The notes beneath the pieces are model-generated. The model searched no databases. It had not been told where the DNA came from and saw only the letters and a list, made by a program, of their open reading frames with translations. Made by a program: the position numbers and the translations under genes. From JAOPZW01 sp963807305 (GTDB taxonomy: Bacteria; Actinomycetota; Thermoleophilia; Solirubrobacterales; Solirubrobacteraceae), in NCBI GenBank assembly GCA_963807305.1, contig CAWEBN010000008.1, forward strand, positions 310,001-374,000: a stretch of DNA of 64,000 nt. The letters run 5' to 3'. Shown piece by piece: positions 16,417-24,308 of the stretch (position 1 is the stretch's first letter; each line of letters begins with the position of its first letter).

Positions 16417-16458
16417 CTTAGTGACTGCTAACTAGTTGAGAAGTTAGCGACCACTAAG
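16417..16458. promoter_or_regulatory. TetR operator between the exporter and its regulator
   Basis: Two 17-base arms, CTTAGTGACTGCTAACT (16417-16433) and its near-complement (16442-16458, 14 of 17), are separated by 8 bases. Each arm end is a perfect 7-mer (CTTAGTG and GCTAACT). The stretch is strikingly AT-rich for this genome and lies mid-way in the 86-bp divergent spacer, so a bound TetR dimer pair would block both promoters. Confidence 0.85.
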
Positions 16459-16472
16459 TAACCTGTCAAGCC

Positions 16473-17042
16473 ATGGCCACGAAGACCTCGCCACGCACCC
16501 GCCAGACGGCCCCCGAGCGCCGTGAGGCCCTGGTGGAGGCGGCGGTCCAGCACTTCTCGCAGACCGGCCTGCACGGCACGGCCGTCAGCGCGATCACCGA
16601 CCAGGTCGGCATCACGCAGCCCTACGCCTTCAGCCTCTTCGGGACCAAGAAGGGGCTCTTCCTGGCCGCTGTCGAACGCGGCTGCGACCTCATCGAGGCA
16701 ACCTTCCGCAAGGCGGCCGCCGGCGCCGGGGAGGAGGGGCCGCTGGCGGCCATGGGCGCCGCCTACAGCGAGCTGATGTCCGATCGCTCGCTGCTGCTCA
16801 TGCAGCTGCAGGGCTACGCGGCCTGCGGCGACGACGAGGTGCGCGAGGCCGTCCGCCGGAGCTACGCACGCCTGTACGAGGTCGTGCGCGAGCTGAGCGG
16901 TGCCGACGCGCTGGAGCTGCAGGGGTTCTTCGCGACGGGGATGCTGATCAACGTCGCCGCGGCGATGGACCTGCCCGAGCTGTTCTCCGACGAGACGTGG
17001 ATGAAGGACTGCCTGGGCCAGGCCGCCGCGAACGGCGACTAG
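16473..17042 (+). CDS. TetR family transcriptional regulator
   Basis: 189 residues. The N-terminal TetR helix-turn-helix is REALVEAAVQHFSQTGLHGT (residues 17-36), then ITDQVGITQPYAFSLFGTKK; the recognition helix with its Y-F-K pattern is intact. The C-terminal ligand domain is helical and includes LLLMQLQGYAACGDDEVREA. It is divergent from the DHA2 exporter across an inverted-repeat operator, the classic layout of an autoregulated drug-pump repressor. An SDR gene follows 11 bases later and is probably in the same unit, suggesting that the inducing compound may also be reduced or oxidised. Confidence 0.92.
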   Translation: MATKTSPRTRQTAPERREALVEAAVQHFSQTGLHGTAVSAITDQVGITQPYAFSLFGTKKGLFLAAVERGCDLIEATFRKAAAGAGEEGPLAAMGAAYSELMSDRSLLLMQLQGYAACGDDEVREAVRRSYARLYEVVRELSGADALELQGFFATGMLINVAAAMDLPELFSDETWMKDCLGQAAANGD

Positions 17043-17053
17043 GGTTGGCCGCC

Positions 17054-17893
17054 ATGTCCGGCTCAGGAACCGTCGTGGTCACCGGCGCATCGACCGGCAT
17101 CGGGCAGGCGACCGCCCTGCGGCTCGCCCGCGCCGGCTTCGTCGTCCTCGCCGGCGTGCGCCGCGAGGAGGACGGCGCCGCGCTGCGCGCGCAGGACGCG
17201 GGCATCGAGCCGGTGCTCGTCGACGTCACCGACGCCGGCCAGATCGCGGGCCTCGCGCAGCGGGTCGGCGGCGCGCCGCTGGCCGGGCTGGTCAACAACG
17301 CCGGGATCGCGGTCGCCGGGCCGCTGGAGGGCATCCCGCTCGACCTGGTGCGCCGCCAGTACGAGGTCAACGTCTTCGGCCTGCTCGCCGTCACCCAGGC
17401 CCTGCTCGAATCGATCCGCACCGGCCAGGGGCGGATCGTCAACATCGGCTCCATCGGCGGGCGCATCAACACGCCCTTCGTCGGGCCCTACAGCTCCTCG
17501 AAGGCGGCCGTGCGCAGCCTGAGTGCCTCGCTGCGGCGCGAGCTGCGCCCGTGGGACCTCCACGTCGCGCTCGTCGAGCCCGGCGCGCTGGACACCCCGA
17601 TCTGGCGCAAGGGCGAGCAGGGCGCGCAGGAGACGATCGACGCGCTGCCCGATCGCGTGCGCACCCTCTACGCCCGTCCGCTCGAGGCGCTGGTGGCCGC
17701 CACGCGCAAGATCGCCGCCGGCGCCAGCTCGCCCGACGAGGCGGCACAGGCCGTCGAGCACGCGCTCACCGCCGAGCGCCCGAAGGCGATCTACACCGTC
17801 GGCCGCCGGGCCCGCGTCCAGGGCGCGCTGCACAGCGTCCTGCCGGCGCGGACGTTCGACGCGCTCGTGGCGCGGGCGATGAAGACCGGGTAG
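17054..17893 (+). CDS. Short-chain dehydrogenase/reductase
   Basis: 279 residues from ATG 17054, 11 bases after the tetR stop. The classical SDR motifs are TGASTGIG (residues 10-17), LVNNAG, the catalytic Ser in IVNIGSIGG and YSSSK (Tyr-x-x-x-Lys). PGALDTPIW follows where substrate specificity is set. The N-terminal fingerprint suggests NADP(H) or NAD(H); the Arg residues after beta-2 (AGVRREED) favour NADPH. The substrate is not predictable. Its place in the tetR unit opposite the exporter fits a detoxification cassette. Confidence 0.92.
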   Translation: MSGSGTVVVTGASTGIGQATALRLARAGFVVLAGVRREEDGAALRAQDAGIEPVLVDVTDAGQIAGLAQRVGGAPLAGLVNNAGIAVAGPLEGIPLDLVRRQYEVNVFGLLAVTQALLESIRTGQGRIVNIGSIGGRINTPFVGPYSSSKAAVRSLSASLRRELRPWDLHVALVEPGALDTPIWRKGEQGAQETIDALPDRVRTLYARPLEALVAATRKIAAGASSPDEAAQAVEHALTAERPKAIYTVGRRARVQGALHSVLPARTFDALVARAMKTG

Positions 17894-17933
17894 CCGCCCC
17901 GTCGCGGCTTTCGCTCTGCCGCGGCGCGTCTTC

Positions 17934-18151
17934 GGCGCTGCATGCGCTTACCACCGCATCGAGGGGGAAGGTGTCCTTCGGCGTGTGCGGCCTTATGCAT
18001 CCATGTGATGCATAAGACCGCACGCAAGAGACCGCACGCCGTCGCAGGCCGGAGCGTGTTGCGCGGGGCACCGCCGGTGTGGAGCGAACCGGCAAGGGCC
18101 GCGGCCAACGCCACCTCTTCCCTCGATGCGGCCGTAAGCGCCGCGCGGCGC
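17934..18151. repeat. 218-bp imperfect palindromic element, copy 2 (non-coding)
   Basis: This fills the gap between two convergent genes. The inverted ends carry GCGCTTACNRCCGCATCGAG on the left (from about 17944) and the matching complement on the right (to 18151), the same consensus as the ends of the 5907-6245 element. The centre is a strong hairpin, GTGCGGCCTTATGCATC (17985-18001) with GATGCATAAGACCGCAC (18007-18023), 16 of 17 paired across CATGT. The right part (18024-18115) has no counterpart arm of equal length, so the element is asymmetric. No coding potential seen. Confidence 0.7.
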
Positions 18152-18152
18152 C

Positions 18153-18452
18153 TCAGGCGCCGGCGGACGGCGGGCCGGCCTTCCAGTCGCGGAAGGTCGC
18201 CAGCAGCTCGCTTTCGGCCTGGGGCGAGATCGACTCCGTGGTGAGCTCGCCGAGGAGCTCGAGCATCTCGCGCATCTGGCGCAGGTACATCGTGCAGCCC
18301 TCGCAGCCGGCGATGTGCGCGTCGAAGCGCGCGCGATCGGCGGGCGACAGCGCGTCCTCGAAGTAGTCGGTGACCAGCTCGACCAGCTCCTGGCAGGAGA
18401 GGCCCGGATCGCCGCTGCGGCGGCGGAAGATTCGAGTGAGCAGGTCAGGCAT
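18153..18452 (-). CDS. Zinc-binding anti-sigma factor (ZAS type)
   Basis: 99 residues. The ZAS signature HxxxCxxC is present (HIAGCEGC, about residues 45-52) with an upstream Cys in GLSCQELVELVTDYFEDALS, the helix that typically clamps the sigma factor. No transmembrane helix follows, so this is a soluble anti-sigma that may sense oxidants or zinc loss. Its ATG overlaps the end of the ECF sigma gene by 8 bases, the usual translational coupling of sigma/anti-sigma pairs. The C-terminus is Pro/Ala-rich. Confidence 0.9.
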   Translation of the reverse strand: MPDLLTRIFRRRSGDPGLSCQELVELVTDYFEDALSPADRARFDAHIAGCEGCTMYLRQMREMLELLGELTTESISPQAESELLATFRDWKAGPPSAGA

Positions 18453-19071
18453 CGGTGTAGTAGTCCTCGAGGGCGGCCCGCACCTTCGATCGCGCGCGGT
18501 GCAGAAGTACCCGTTGATTTGTCTCGGAGATCGCCAAAGCGCTACGCACCTCCTCGGAAGACAGCCCCTCCACGTCGCGCATGGTGATCACCATGCGCTG
18601 CATCTCCGGCAGCTTCGCGATCTCCGACTCGATGCGCTCGACCGCCTCGTCGGAGGCCAGCGCGCGCTCGGGCTCCTCCCACCAGCGCACCGGCGGTGCC
18701 GCCCACGCGCCCGCGCCGTCCCCCGCCCCGACGAAGCGATCGGCGTCGACGGCGGCGAACTCGCCCTCGCTCTCCTCACGGGCGAGCGCGGCGAACGGGA
18801 TCGAGCGCCGCTCGCGCTCGCCCCGCGTGCGGGCGCGGTTGACGAGGATGCTGAAGACCCAGGTGCGCAGTGACGAGCGCTCCTCGAAGCGGTCGAGGCC
18901 CTGCAGCGCGGCCAGCCAGGTCTCCTGCACGACGTCCTCGGCGACGGCCGCGCTGGGCACGTACATGCGCGCGACGCGCATCATCGACGGGGACCAGCGG
19001 ACGACGAGGTCCATGAACGCCTCTTCGTCGCCGGCCCGGAGGCGCTCCACCAACGCGTGGTCGTCGGCCAC
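18445..19071 (-). CDS. ECF-family RNA polymerase sigma factor
   Basis: 208 residues from GTG 19071, where family similarity begins (VADDHALVERLRAGDEEAFM). Region 2 is VVRWSPSMMRVARMYVPSAA, then AEDVVQETWLAALQGLDRFE and RSSLRTWVFSILVNRA. A 40-residue linker is followed by region 4 (LPEMQRMVITMRDVEGLSSE, then ALAISETNQRVLLHRAR). The partner ZAS anti-sigma overlaps its 3' end. The gene is divergent from the ROK kinase with only 34 bases between starts, so the promoters overlap and the sigma factor may affect the sugar operon. Targets unknown. Confidence 0.92.
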   Translation of the reverse strand: MADDHALVERLRAGDEEAFMDLVVRWSPSMMRVARMYVPSAAVAEDVVQETWLAALQGLDRFEERSSLRTWVFSILVNRARTRGERERRSIPFAALAREESEGEFAAVDADRFVGAGDGAGAWAAPPVRWWEEPERALASDEAVERIESEIAKLPEMQRMVITMRDVEGLSSEEVRSALAISETNQRVLLHRARSKVRAALEDYYTDA

Positions 19072-19105
19072 CGGGGGACCGTACAACGTCGCTAACGTGC
19101 ACAGC

Positions 19106-20050
19106 GTGGGCGATCGCTTGATCGGCGTCGATGTCGGCGGGACCAAGGTCTCGGTCGCCGTCCTCGAGGACGGCGTGCTCTCCGAGCCGGCCCTGCGCCC
19201 CACGGTCCTCTCCGACAGCGACGCACTCGTCGACCAACTCGCCGACGCGATCGAGGATGCCGGCCCGGCCGACGCCGTCGGCATCGGCGTGCCGAGCGTG
19301 ATCGACTTCGAAACAGGAAGCGCGCGCAGCTCGGTCAACATCCCGCTGCAAGGCGTGCCGCTGCGTCAGCTGCTCACCGACAGGGTAGGGATCCCTGCCT
19401 TCGTGGACAACGACGCGACGGTCGCCGCGCTCGCCGAGGCCCATGACGACGACCTCAACCTCATCGCCGCCTCCCTCGTGATGCTCACGGTCGGCACCGG
19501 CGTGGGCGGCGGCATCGTCATCGACGGTCGCATCTACCGCGGGGCCACCGGCGCCGCGGCCGAGCTGGGCCACATCATCGTCGCGGCCGACCTCACCGAC
19601 GGAGCCCCGGCGCGCGCCGCCCGCCAGCCCCACCACGACTCGCTGGAGTACATGGCCGCCGGCCGCGCGCTGGACCGCCTCGGCGAGGCCCGCGGCCTGG
19701 GCGACGGCACCGCGGTCGTCGCCGCGGCCCGCAACGGCGACCCAGATGCGCGTGAGGCCATGCGCATTCTCGGGGAACGCCTCGGGGTGGGCATCGCCAA
19801 CGTCGTGAACATCTTCGACCCCGAGCTCGTCGTCATCGGCGGCGGGGTTTCCGTGGCCGGCGAGCTGCTGCTCGATCCGGCCAGGGAGTCGGCCGCCCGC
19901 TTCATCCTGCCGGGTGTCGGCACGCAGACCCGCATCGAGCTGGCCCGCTACGGCCCCCAGGCCGGGGTCCGCGGAGCAGCGCTGCTCGCCGGGCAGGAGC
20001 TGGAACGCGAAGGCCTTCCCCTCAAAGCCGAGATCACGAAGGAGAGCTGA
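19106..20050 (+). CDS. glk: ROK-family sugar kinase (probable glucokinase)
   Basis: 314 residues from GTG 19106 (an upstream GTG at 19097 is possible). ATP site GVDVGGTK (residues 6-13), active-site region PAFVDNDATVAALAE, and TVGTGVGGGIVIDGRIYRGA are canonical ROK features. The usual ROK zinc motif CxCGxxGC after ELGH is missing: ELGHIIVAAD runs into an Ala/Arg/His-rich stretch without Cys. It leads an operon with tal-pgi (5 bases on), zwf and opcA, which strongly suggests glucose phosphorylation to feed the oxidative pentose phosphate pathway. Confidence 0.88.
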   Translation: MGDRLIGVDVGGTKVSVAVLEDGVLSEPALRPTVLSDSDALVDQLADAIEDAGPADAVGIGVPSVIDFETGSARSSVNIPLQGVPLRQLLTDRVGIPAFVDNDATVAALAEAHDDDLNLIAASLVMLTVGTGVGGGIVIDGRIYRGATGAAAELGHIIVAADLTDGAPARAARQPHHDSLEYMAAGRALDRLGEARGLGDGTAVVAAARNGDPDAREAMRILGERLGVGIANVVNIFDPELVVIGGGVSVAGELLLDPARESAARFILPGVGTQTRIELARYGPQAGVRGAALLAGQELEREGLPLKAEITKES

Positions 20051-20055
20051 CACCC

Positions 20056-22779
20056 ATGGCCACGCAGCAGGTCAACGAGCGCCTCGCCGCCCTCACCGCC
20101 GCCGGCACCAGCGTCTGGCTGGACCAGATCAAGCGCGCCCTCATCACCACCGGGGAGCTGCAGCGGCTGGTCGAGGAGGACTCGCTGCGCGGCGTCACCT
20201 CGAACCCCACGATCTTCAACCAGGCGATCCTCGGCTCCGACGACTACGACGAGCAGCTGGCCGAGGCCGCACACGAGGGCCTCGACGACCGCGGCATCTA
20301 CCAGGAGCTCGCGATCCGCGACATCCAGGACGCCTGCGACGTGCTGCGCGTCGTCCACGACGAGAGCGGCGGCAAGGACGGCTTCGTCTCCTTCGAGGTC
20401 GATCCCGACCTGGCCTTCGACACCGATCGCACCATGGAGCAGGCCCGCGAGTACTGGGACCGCGTCGATCGCCCCAACCTGATGATCAAGATCCCGGGCA
20501 CGGCCGAGGGGACGCCCGCCATCGAGGAGATGATCTACGAGGGGCGCAACATCAACGTGACCCTGCTCTTCGGCGTCGAGGAGTACGCGCAGGTGGCCGA
20601 GGCCTACATCCGCGGCCTCGAGCGCCGCCTCGAGGACGGCAAGTCGGTCGACATCAACTCGGTCGCCTCGTTCTTCGTCTCGCGCGTGGACACCGAGGTC
20701 GACAAGCGCCTGGAGGGCGCCGGCCACGACGACCTGCTCGGCAAGGCCGGCATCGCCAACGCGCGCGCCGCCTACCACCGCTACGAGGAGATCTTCCTGG
20801 GCGAGCGCTTCGCCGCCCTGCGTGACGCCGGCGCCGCCGTCCAGCGGCCGCTGTGGGCGTCGACCGGCGTGAAGAACCCGGCCTACCGCGACGTCATGTA
20901 CGTCGAGGAGCTCGTCGGGCCGAACACCGTCAACACCATGCCGATGGCCACCCTGCTGGCCACCGGCGACCACGCCGAGACCCGCGGCGCCACCGCGGGC
21001 GAGGATCCGGCTGCGGTCCTCGAGGCGCTGGCGGACGCCGGCGTCGACATGAAGGACGTCACCGACCAGCTGCTGCGCGAGGGCGTCGAGAAGTTCGTCG
21101 AGCCGATGGACAAGCTGCTCGAGGGCATCGGCTCCAAGCGCGAAGCGATCGTCACCCAGCGCCCGCCGTCGATTGACGCCTCGCTGCCGGACGACGACGT
21201 CGAGCCGCGCGTGGCCGCGCGCGTCAAGCGGGCAGCGGAGGAGGACGTCGCCCGGCGCATCTGGCGCAAGGACGACACGCTCTGGGGCCCCGCCGGCCAG
21301 CCCGAGGTGGCCAACCGCCTCGGGTGGCTGGACGTGACCGAGCAGATGCGCGAGGGGCTCGGCGACCTGCAGGCCTTCGCCGAGGCGGTCCGCGACGACG
21401 GCGTCAAGGACGTGGTGCTGCTGGGCATGGGCGGCTCGTCGCTCGCGCCCGAGGTCATCCGCCGCTCCTTCGGCGAGCAGGCCGGCTGGCCGAGCCTGCA
21501 CGTGCTCGACTCCACCGACGCGGGCGCCGTGCGCGGCGTGGAGCAGGGCATCGACCTCGACCACGCGCTCTTCCTCGTCTCGACGAAGTCCGGCGGGACG
21601 ATCGAGACGCTGTCGCTGTTCAAGCACTTCTGGTCGCTGCGACCGGATGGGCAGGCGTTCGTCGCCATCACCGATCCGGGCTCCGGCCTGGAGAAGCTGG
21701 CGGCCGAGCACGGCTTCCGGCGCACCTTCCTCAACGACCCCGACATCGGCGGGCGCTACAGCGCGCTGTCGTTCTTCGGGCTCGTGCCCGCGGCCCTCAT
21801 GGGCGCCGACGTGGCGGGCATCCTGCACGCCGCCGGAATCGCCGAGCAGAACTGCCAGAGCTTCGAGTCGGGCGACGTGTCGAGCGGGCTGTGGCTCGGG
21901 CTCGCGTGGGGTGAGCTGGCCGAGGCAGGCCGCGACAAGCTGACCTACGTCATCGACCCGCCGCTGCAGTCCTTCGGGCTGTGGGTCGAGCAGCTCATCG
22001 CGGAGTCGACGGGCAAGCAGGGGAAGGGCATCCTGCCGGTCGCCGACGAGCCGGTCGGCGACCCCGGCGTGTACGGCAACGACCGCACCTTCCTGCACCT
22101 GCGCCACGGCGACGCGCCCGACGAGGCGACCGACGCCAAGGTCGCGGCGCTGCGCGCGGCCGGCCACCCGGTCATCGTGCGCCAGGTCGACGGGCCGCAG
22201 GACCTCGGACGGATCTTCTTCTTCGCCGAGTTCGCGATCGCCACCGCCGGCTGGGTGCTGGGGATCAACCCGTTCGACCAGCCCAACGTCCAGGAGGCCA
22301 AGGACGCCACCAGCCGCGTGCTGGCCGAGGGCGCCGAGGACCAGCCCGACGCCACCGACGACGAGCTGCGGGCTCTGCTGGGCGGGCTGGGCGCGCCGAG
22401 CTATCTGGCGGTCATGGGCTACGTCCAGCCGTCCGCGGACTTCGACGCCGCGGTGAGCGAGCTGCGCCAGGTCATCCGCGACGCGACGAGGTCGGCGACC
22501 ACCTTCGGCTACGGGCCCCGTTTCCTGCACTCGACCGGCCAGCTGCACAAGGGCGGGCCGCCGACCGGCCGCTTCCTGCAGCTCGTGCACGACTCGGCGC
22601 CCGACGTCGACATCCCGGAGGCCGACTACGGCTTCACGCGACTCAAGCACGCGCAGGCGATCGGCGACCTCGAGACCCTGCGCGCGCACGACCTGCCCGC
22701 GGCCCGGGTCACGCTCGAGGGCGACGATCCGGCCGCGGCGCTGCGAACCCTGACCGAGCGCCTGAGGGGGCTCGTGTGA
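20056..22779 (+). CDS. tal-pgi: Bifunctional transaldolase / glucose-6-phosphate isomerase
   Basis: 907 residues, a fusion. Residues 1-370 are transaldolase: GVTSNPTIFNQAI (47-59), the Schiff-base Lys in NLMIKIPGT (Lys145), SVASFFVSRVD and LWASTGVKNPAY. Residues 385-900 are phosphoglucose isomerase: GMGGSSLAPEV (about 457), STKSGGTIETL (about 508), GGRYSALSFFGLVPAAL and the C-terminal GPRFLHSTGQLHKGGPPTG with the catalytic region. The fusion links glucose 6-phosphate isomerisation with sugar-phosphate exchange and is known in actinobacteria and some others. It lies between glk and zwf, its stop overlapping zwf by four bases. Confidence 0.95.
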   Translation: MATQQVNERLAALTAAGTSVWLDQIKRALITTGELQRLVEEDSLRGVTSNPTIFNQAILGSDDYDEQLAEAAHEGLDDRGIYQELAIRDIQDACDVLRVVHDESGGKDGFVSFEVDPDLAFDTDRTMEQAREYWDRVDRPNLMIKIPGTAEGTPAIEEMIYEGRNINVTLLFGVEEYAQVAEAYIRGLERRLEDGKSVDINSVASFFVSRVDTEVDKRLEGAGHDDLLGKAGIANARAAYHRYEEIFLGERFAALRDAGAAVQRPLWASTGVKNPAYRDVMYVEELVGPNTVNTMPMATLLATGDHAETRGATAGEDPAAVLEALADAGVDMKDVTDQLLREGVEKFVEPMDKLLEGIGSKREAIVTQRPPSIDASLPDDDVEPRVAARVKRAAEEDVARRIWRKDDTLWGPAGQPEVANRLGWLDVTEQMREGLGDLQAFAEAVRDDGVKDVVLLGMGGSSLAPEVIRRSFGEQAGWPSLHVLDSTDAGAVRGVEQGIDLDHALFLVSTKSGGTIETLSLFKHFWSLRPDGQAFVAITDPGSGLEKLAAEHGFRRTFLNDPDIGGRYSALSFFGLVPAALMGADVAGILHAAGIAEQNCQSFESGDVSSGLWLGLAWGELAEAGRDKLTYVIDPPLQSFGLWVEQLIAESTGKQGKGILPVADEPVGDPGVYGNDRTFLHLRHGDAPDEATDAKVAALRAAGHPVIVRQVDGPQDLGRIFFFAEFAIATAGWVLGINPFDQPNVQEAKDATSRVLAEGAEDQPDATDDELRALLGGLGAPSYLAVMGYVQPSADFDAAVSELRQVIRDATRSATTFGYGPRFLHSTGQLHKGGPPTGRFLQLVHDSAPDVDIPEADYGFTRLKHAQAIGDLETLRAHDLPAARVTLEGDDPAAALRTLTERLRGLV

Positions 22780-24308
22780 GCGCCGTCGCCGAGCGCGCCG
22801 AGAACCCCCTCATCGAGGGGCTCGAGCGCCTGCCCGTCCACCCGACGACGCTCGTCATCTTCGGCGCCACCGGCGACCTGGCCAAGCGCAAGCTGCTGCC
22901 GGCGCTCTACAACCTCGCCCACGAGGGCGCGCTGCCCGAGCGCTTCAACCTCGTCGGCGTCTCGCGCTCGGAGCTCCCGCACGAGGAGTTCCGCGACCAG
23001 GCGCAGGAGGCCATCAAGGAGTTCTCGCGGCGCGAGCCCGATCCGGCCGTGCTCGACAAGCTCCTCGACGAGATCCGCTATGTGCCGGGGACCTTCGACG
23101 ACGCCTCGGTCTACGACACGCTGGGCAAGACGCTCGACGAGTTCGACAAGGGCGCCGGCGCCCGGATGAACCGCTGCTTCTACCTGTCGACCGCGCCGAT
23201 GTTCTTCCCGGTCATCGTGGGCCAGCTCGGCGAGAGCAAGCTGTGCCACCACGAGGGCGCCGACGTGCGCGTCGTCATCGAGAAGCCGTTCGGGACGACG
23301 CTGGCCGAGGCCGAGCAGCTCAACCGCGAGGTGCTGTCCGTCCTCGACGAGCAGCAGGTCTTCCGCATCGACCATTACCTGGGCAAGGAGACCGTCCAGA
23401 ACATCATGGCGTTCCGGTTCGCCAACGGGCTGTTCGAGCCCATTTGGAACCGCAACTACATCGATCAGATCCAGATCACCGCAGCGGAGGACATCGGGAT
23501 CGGCTCGCGGGCGGGCTACTACGACTCGGCCGGCGCCCTGCGCGACCTGATCCAGAACCACATGCTCCAGCTGCTGTGCCACATCGCGATGGAGCCGCCG
23601 GTCAACTTCACCGCCGACGAGGTCCGCAACGAGAAGGTCAAGGTGCTGCAGGCCATCCACGCGCCGACCGAGGTGCAGATCGACGAGATCGCGGTGCGCG
23701 CGCAGTACGCCGAGGGCGAGTCGGGCGGCGAGCACGTCGGCGGCTACCTGCAGGAGAACGACGTCCCGTCGGACTCCAATACCGAGACCTACGCGGCCCT
23801 CCGGCTGGAGGTCGACAACTGGCGCTGGGCCGGGGTGCCCTTCTACCTGCGCACGGGGAAGCGCCTGGCCCGCAAGGTCACCGAGGTCGCGGTGACGCTC
23901 AAGCCCGTTCCCCACCTCGCGTTCAAGCAGGAGGGCTCGCTGGGCGTGCGGCCCAACCAGCTGATCATGACCATGCAGCCCAACGAGGGCGTGTCGCTGT
24001 CGCTGGGAGCCAAGATCCCCGGCACGCGCATGCGCATCCGCCCCGTGTACATGGAGTTCCTCTACGGGACCTCGTTCCTCTCGCAGTCGCCGGAGGCCTA
24101 CGAGCGGCTGATCATGGACGCCATGCGCGGCGACGCGACGCTCTTCACCCGTAACGACGAGGTCGAGGCGCAGTGGCGCATCTGCGACCCGATCGTCCAG
24201 AAGTGGGAGGCGACGCCCGGGCCGTTGCCGCAGTACCTGTCGGGCTCGCAGGGCCCGCCGGAGGCCGAAGGACTCATGCTGCCCGGCCAGGAGTGGCGCA
24301 CGATCTGA
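22776..24308 (+). CDS. zwf: Glucose-6-phosphate dehydrogenase
   Basis: 510 residues from a GTG that overlaps the tal-pgi stop (GTGA). It oxidises glucose 6-phosphate to 6-phosphogluconolactone with NADP+, the entry of the oxidative pentose phosphate pathway. Motifs: nucleotide fold VIFGATGDLAKRKLLPALY, VVIEKPFG, active site RIDHYLGKETVQNIMAFRFA with the catalytic His, and LRTGKRL in the C-terminal domain. The length is typical. opcA, its assembly/activation partner in actinobacteria and cyanobacteria, follows with a one-base overlap. Confidence 0.97.
   Translation: MSAVAERAENPLIEGLERLPVHPTTLVIFGATGDLAKRKLLPALYNLAHEGALPERFNLVGVSRSELPHEEFRDQAQEAIKEFSRREPDPAVLDKLLDEIRYVPGTFDDASVYDTLGKTLDEFDKGAGARMNRCFYLSTAPMFFPVIVGQLGESKLCHHEGADVRVVIEKPFGTTLAEAEQLNREVLSVLDEQQVFRIDHYLGKETVQNIMAFRFANGLFEPIWNRNYIDQIQITAAEDIGIGSRAGYYDSAGALRDLIQNHMLQLLCHIAMEPPVNFTADEVRNEKVKVLQAIHAPTEVQIDEIAVRAQYAEGESGGEHVGGYLQENDVPSDSNTETYAALRLEVDNWRWAGVPFYLRTGKRLARKVTEVAVTLKPVPHLAFKQEGSLGVRPNQLIMTMQPNEGVSLSLGAKIPGTRMRIRPVYMEFLYGTSFLSQSPEAYERLIMDAMRGDATLFTRNDEVEAQWRICDPIVQKWEATPGPLPQYLSGSQGPPEAEGLMLPGQEWRTI

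Noticed and set aside
5907..18151. The two palindromic elements as ends of one 12-kb composite transposon
   Set aside because: The block between them holds ordinary housekeeping and regulatory genes of unchanged composition, with no transposase or target duplication seen; independent insertions are simpler.
19948..22689. 913-codon open frame antisense to tal-pgi
   Set aside because: It has no domain or ribosome site; the sense frame is a full-length known enzyme.
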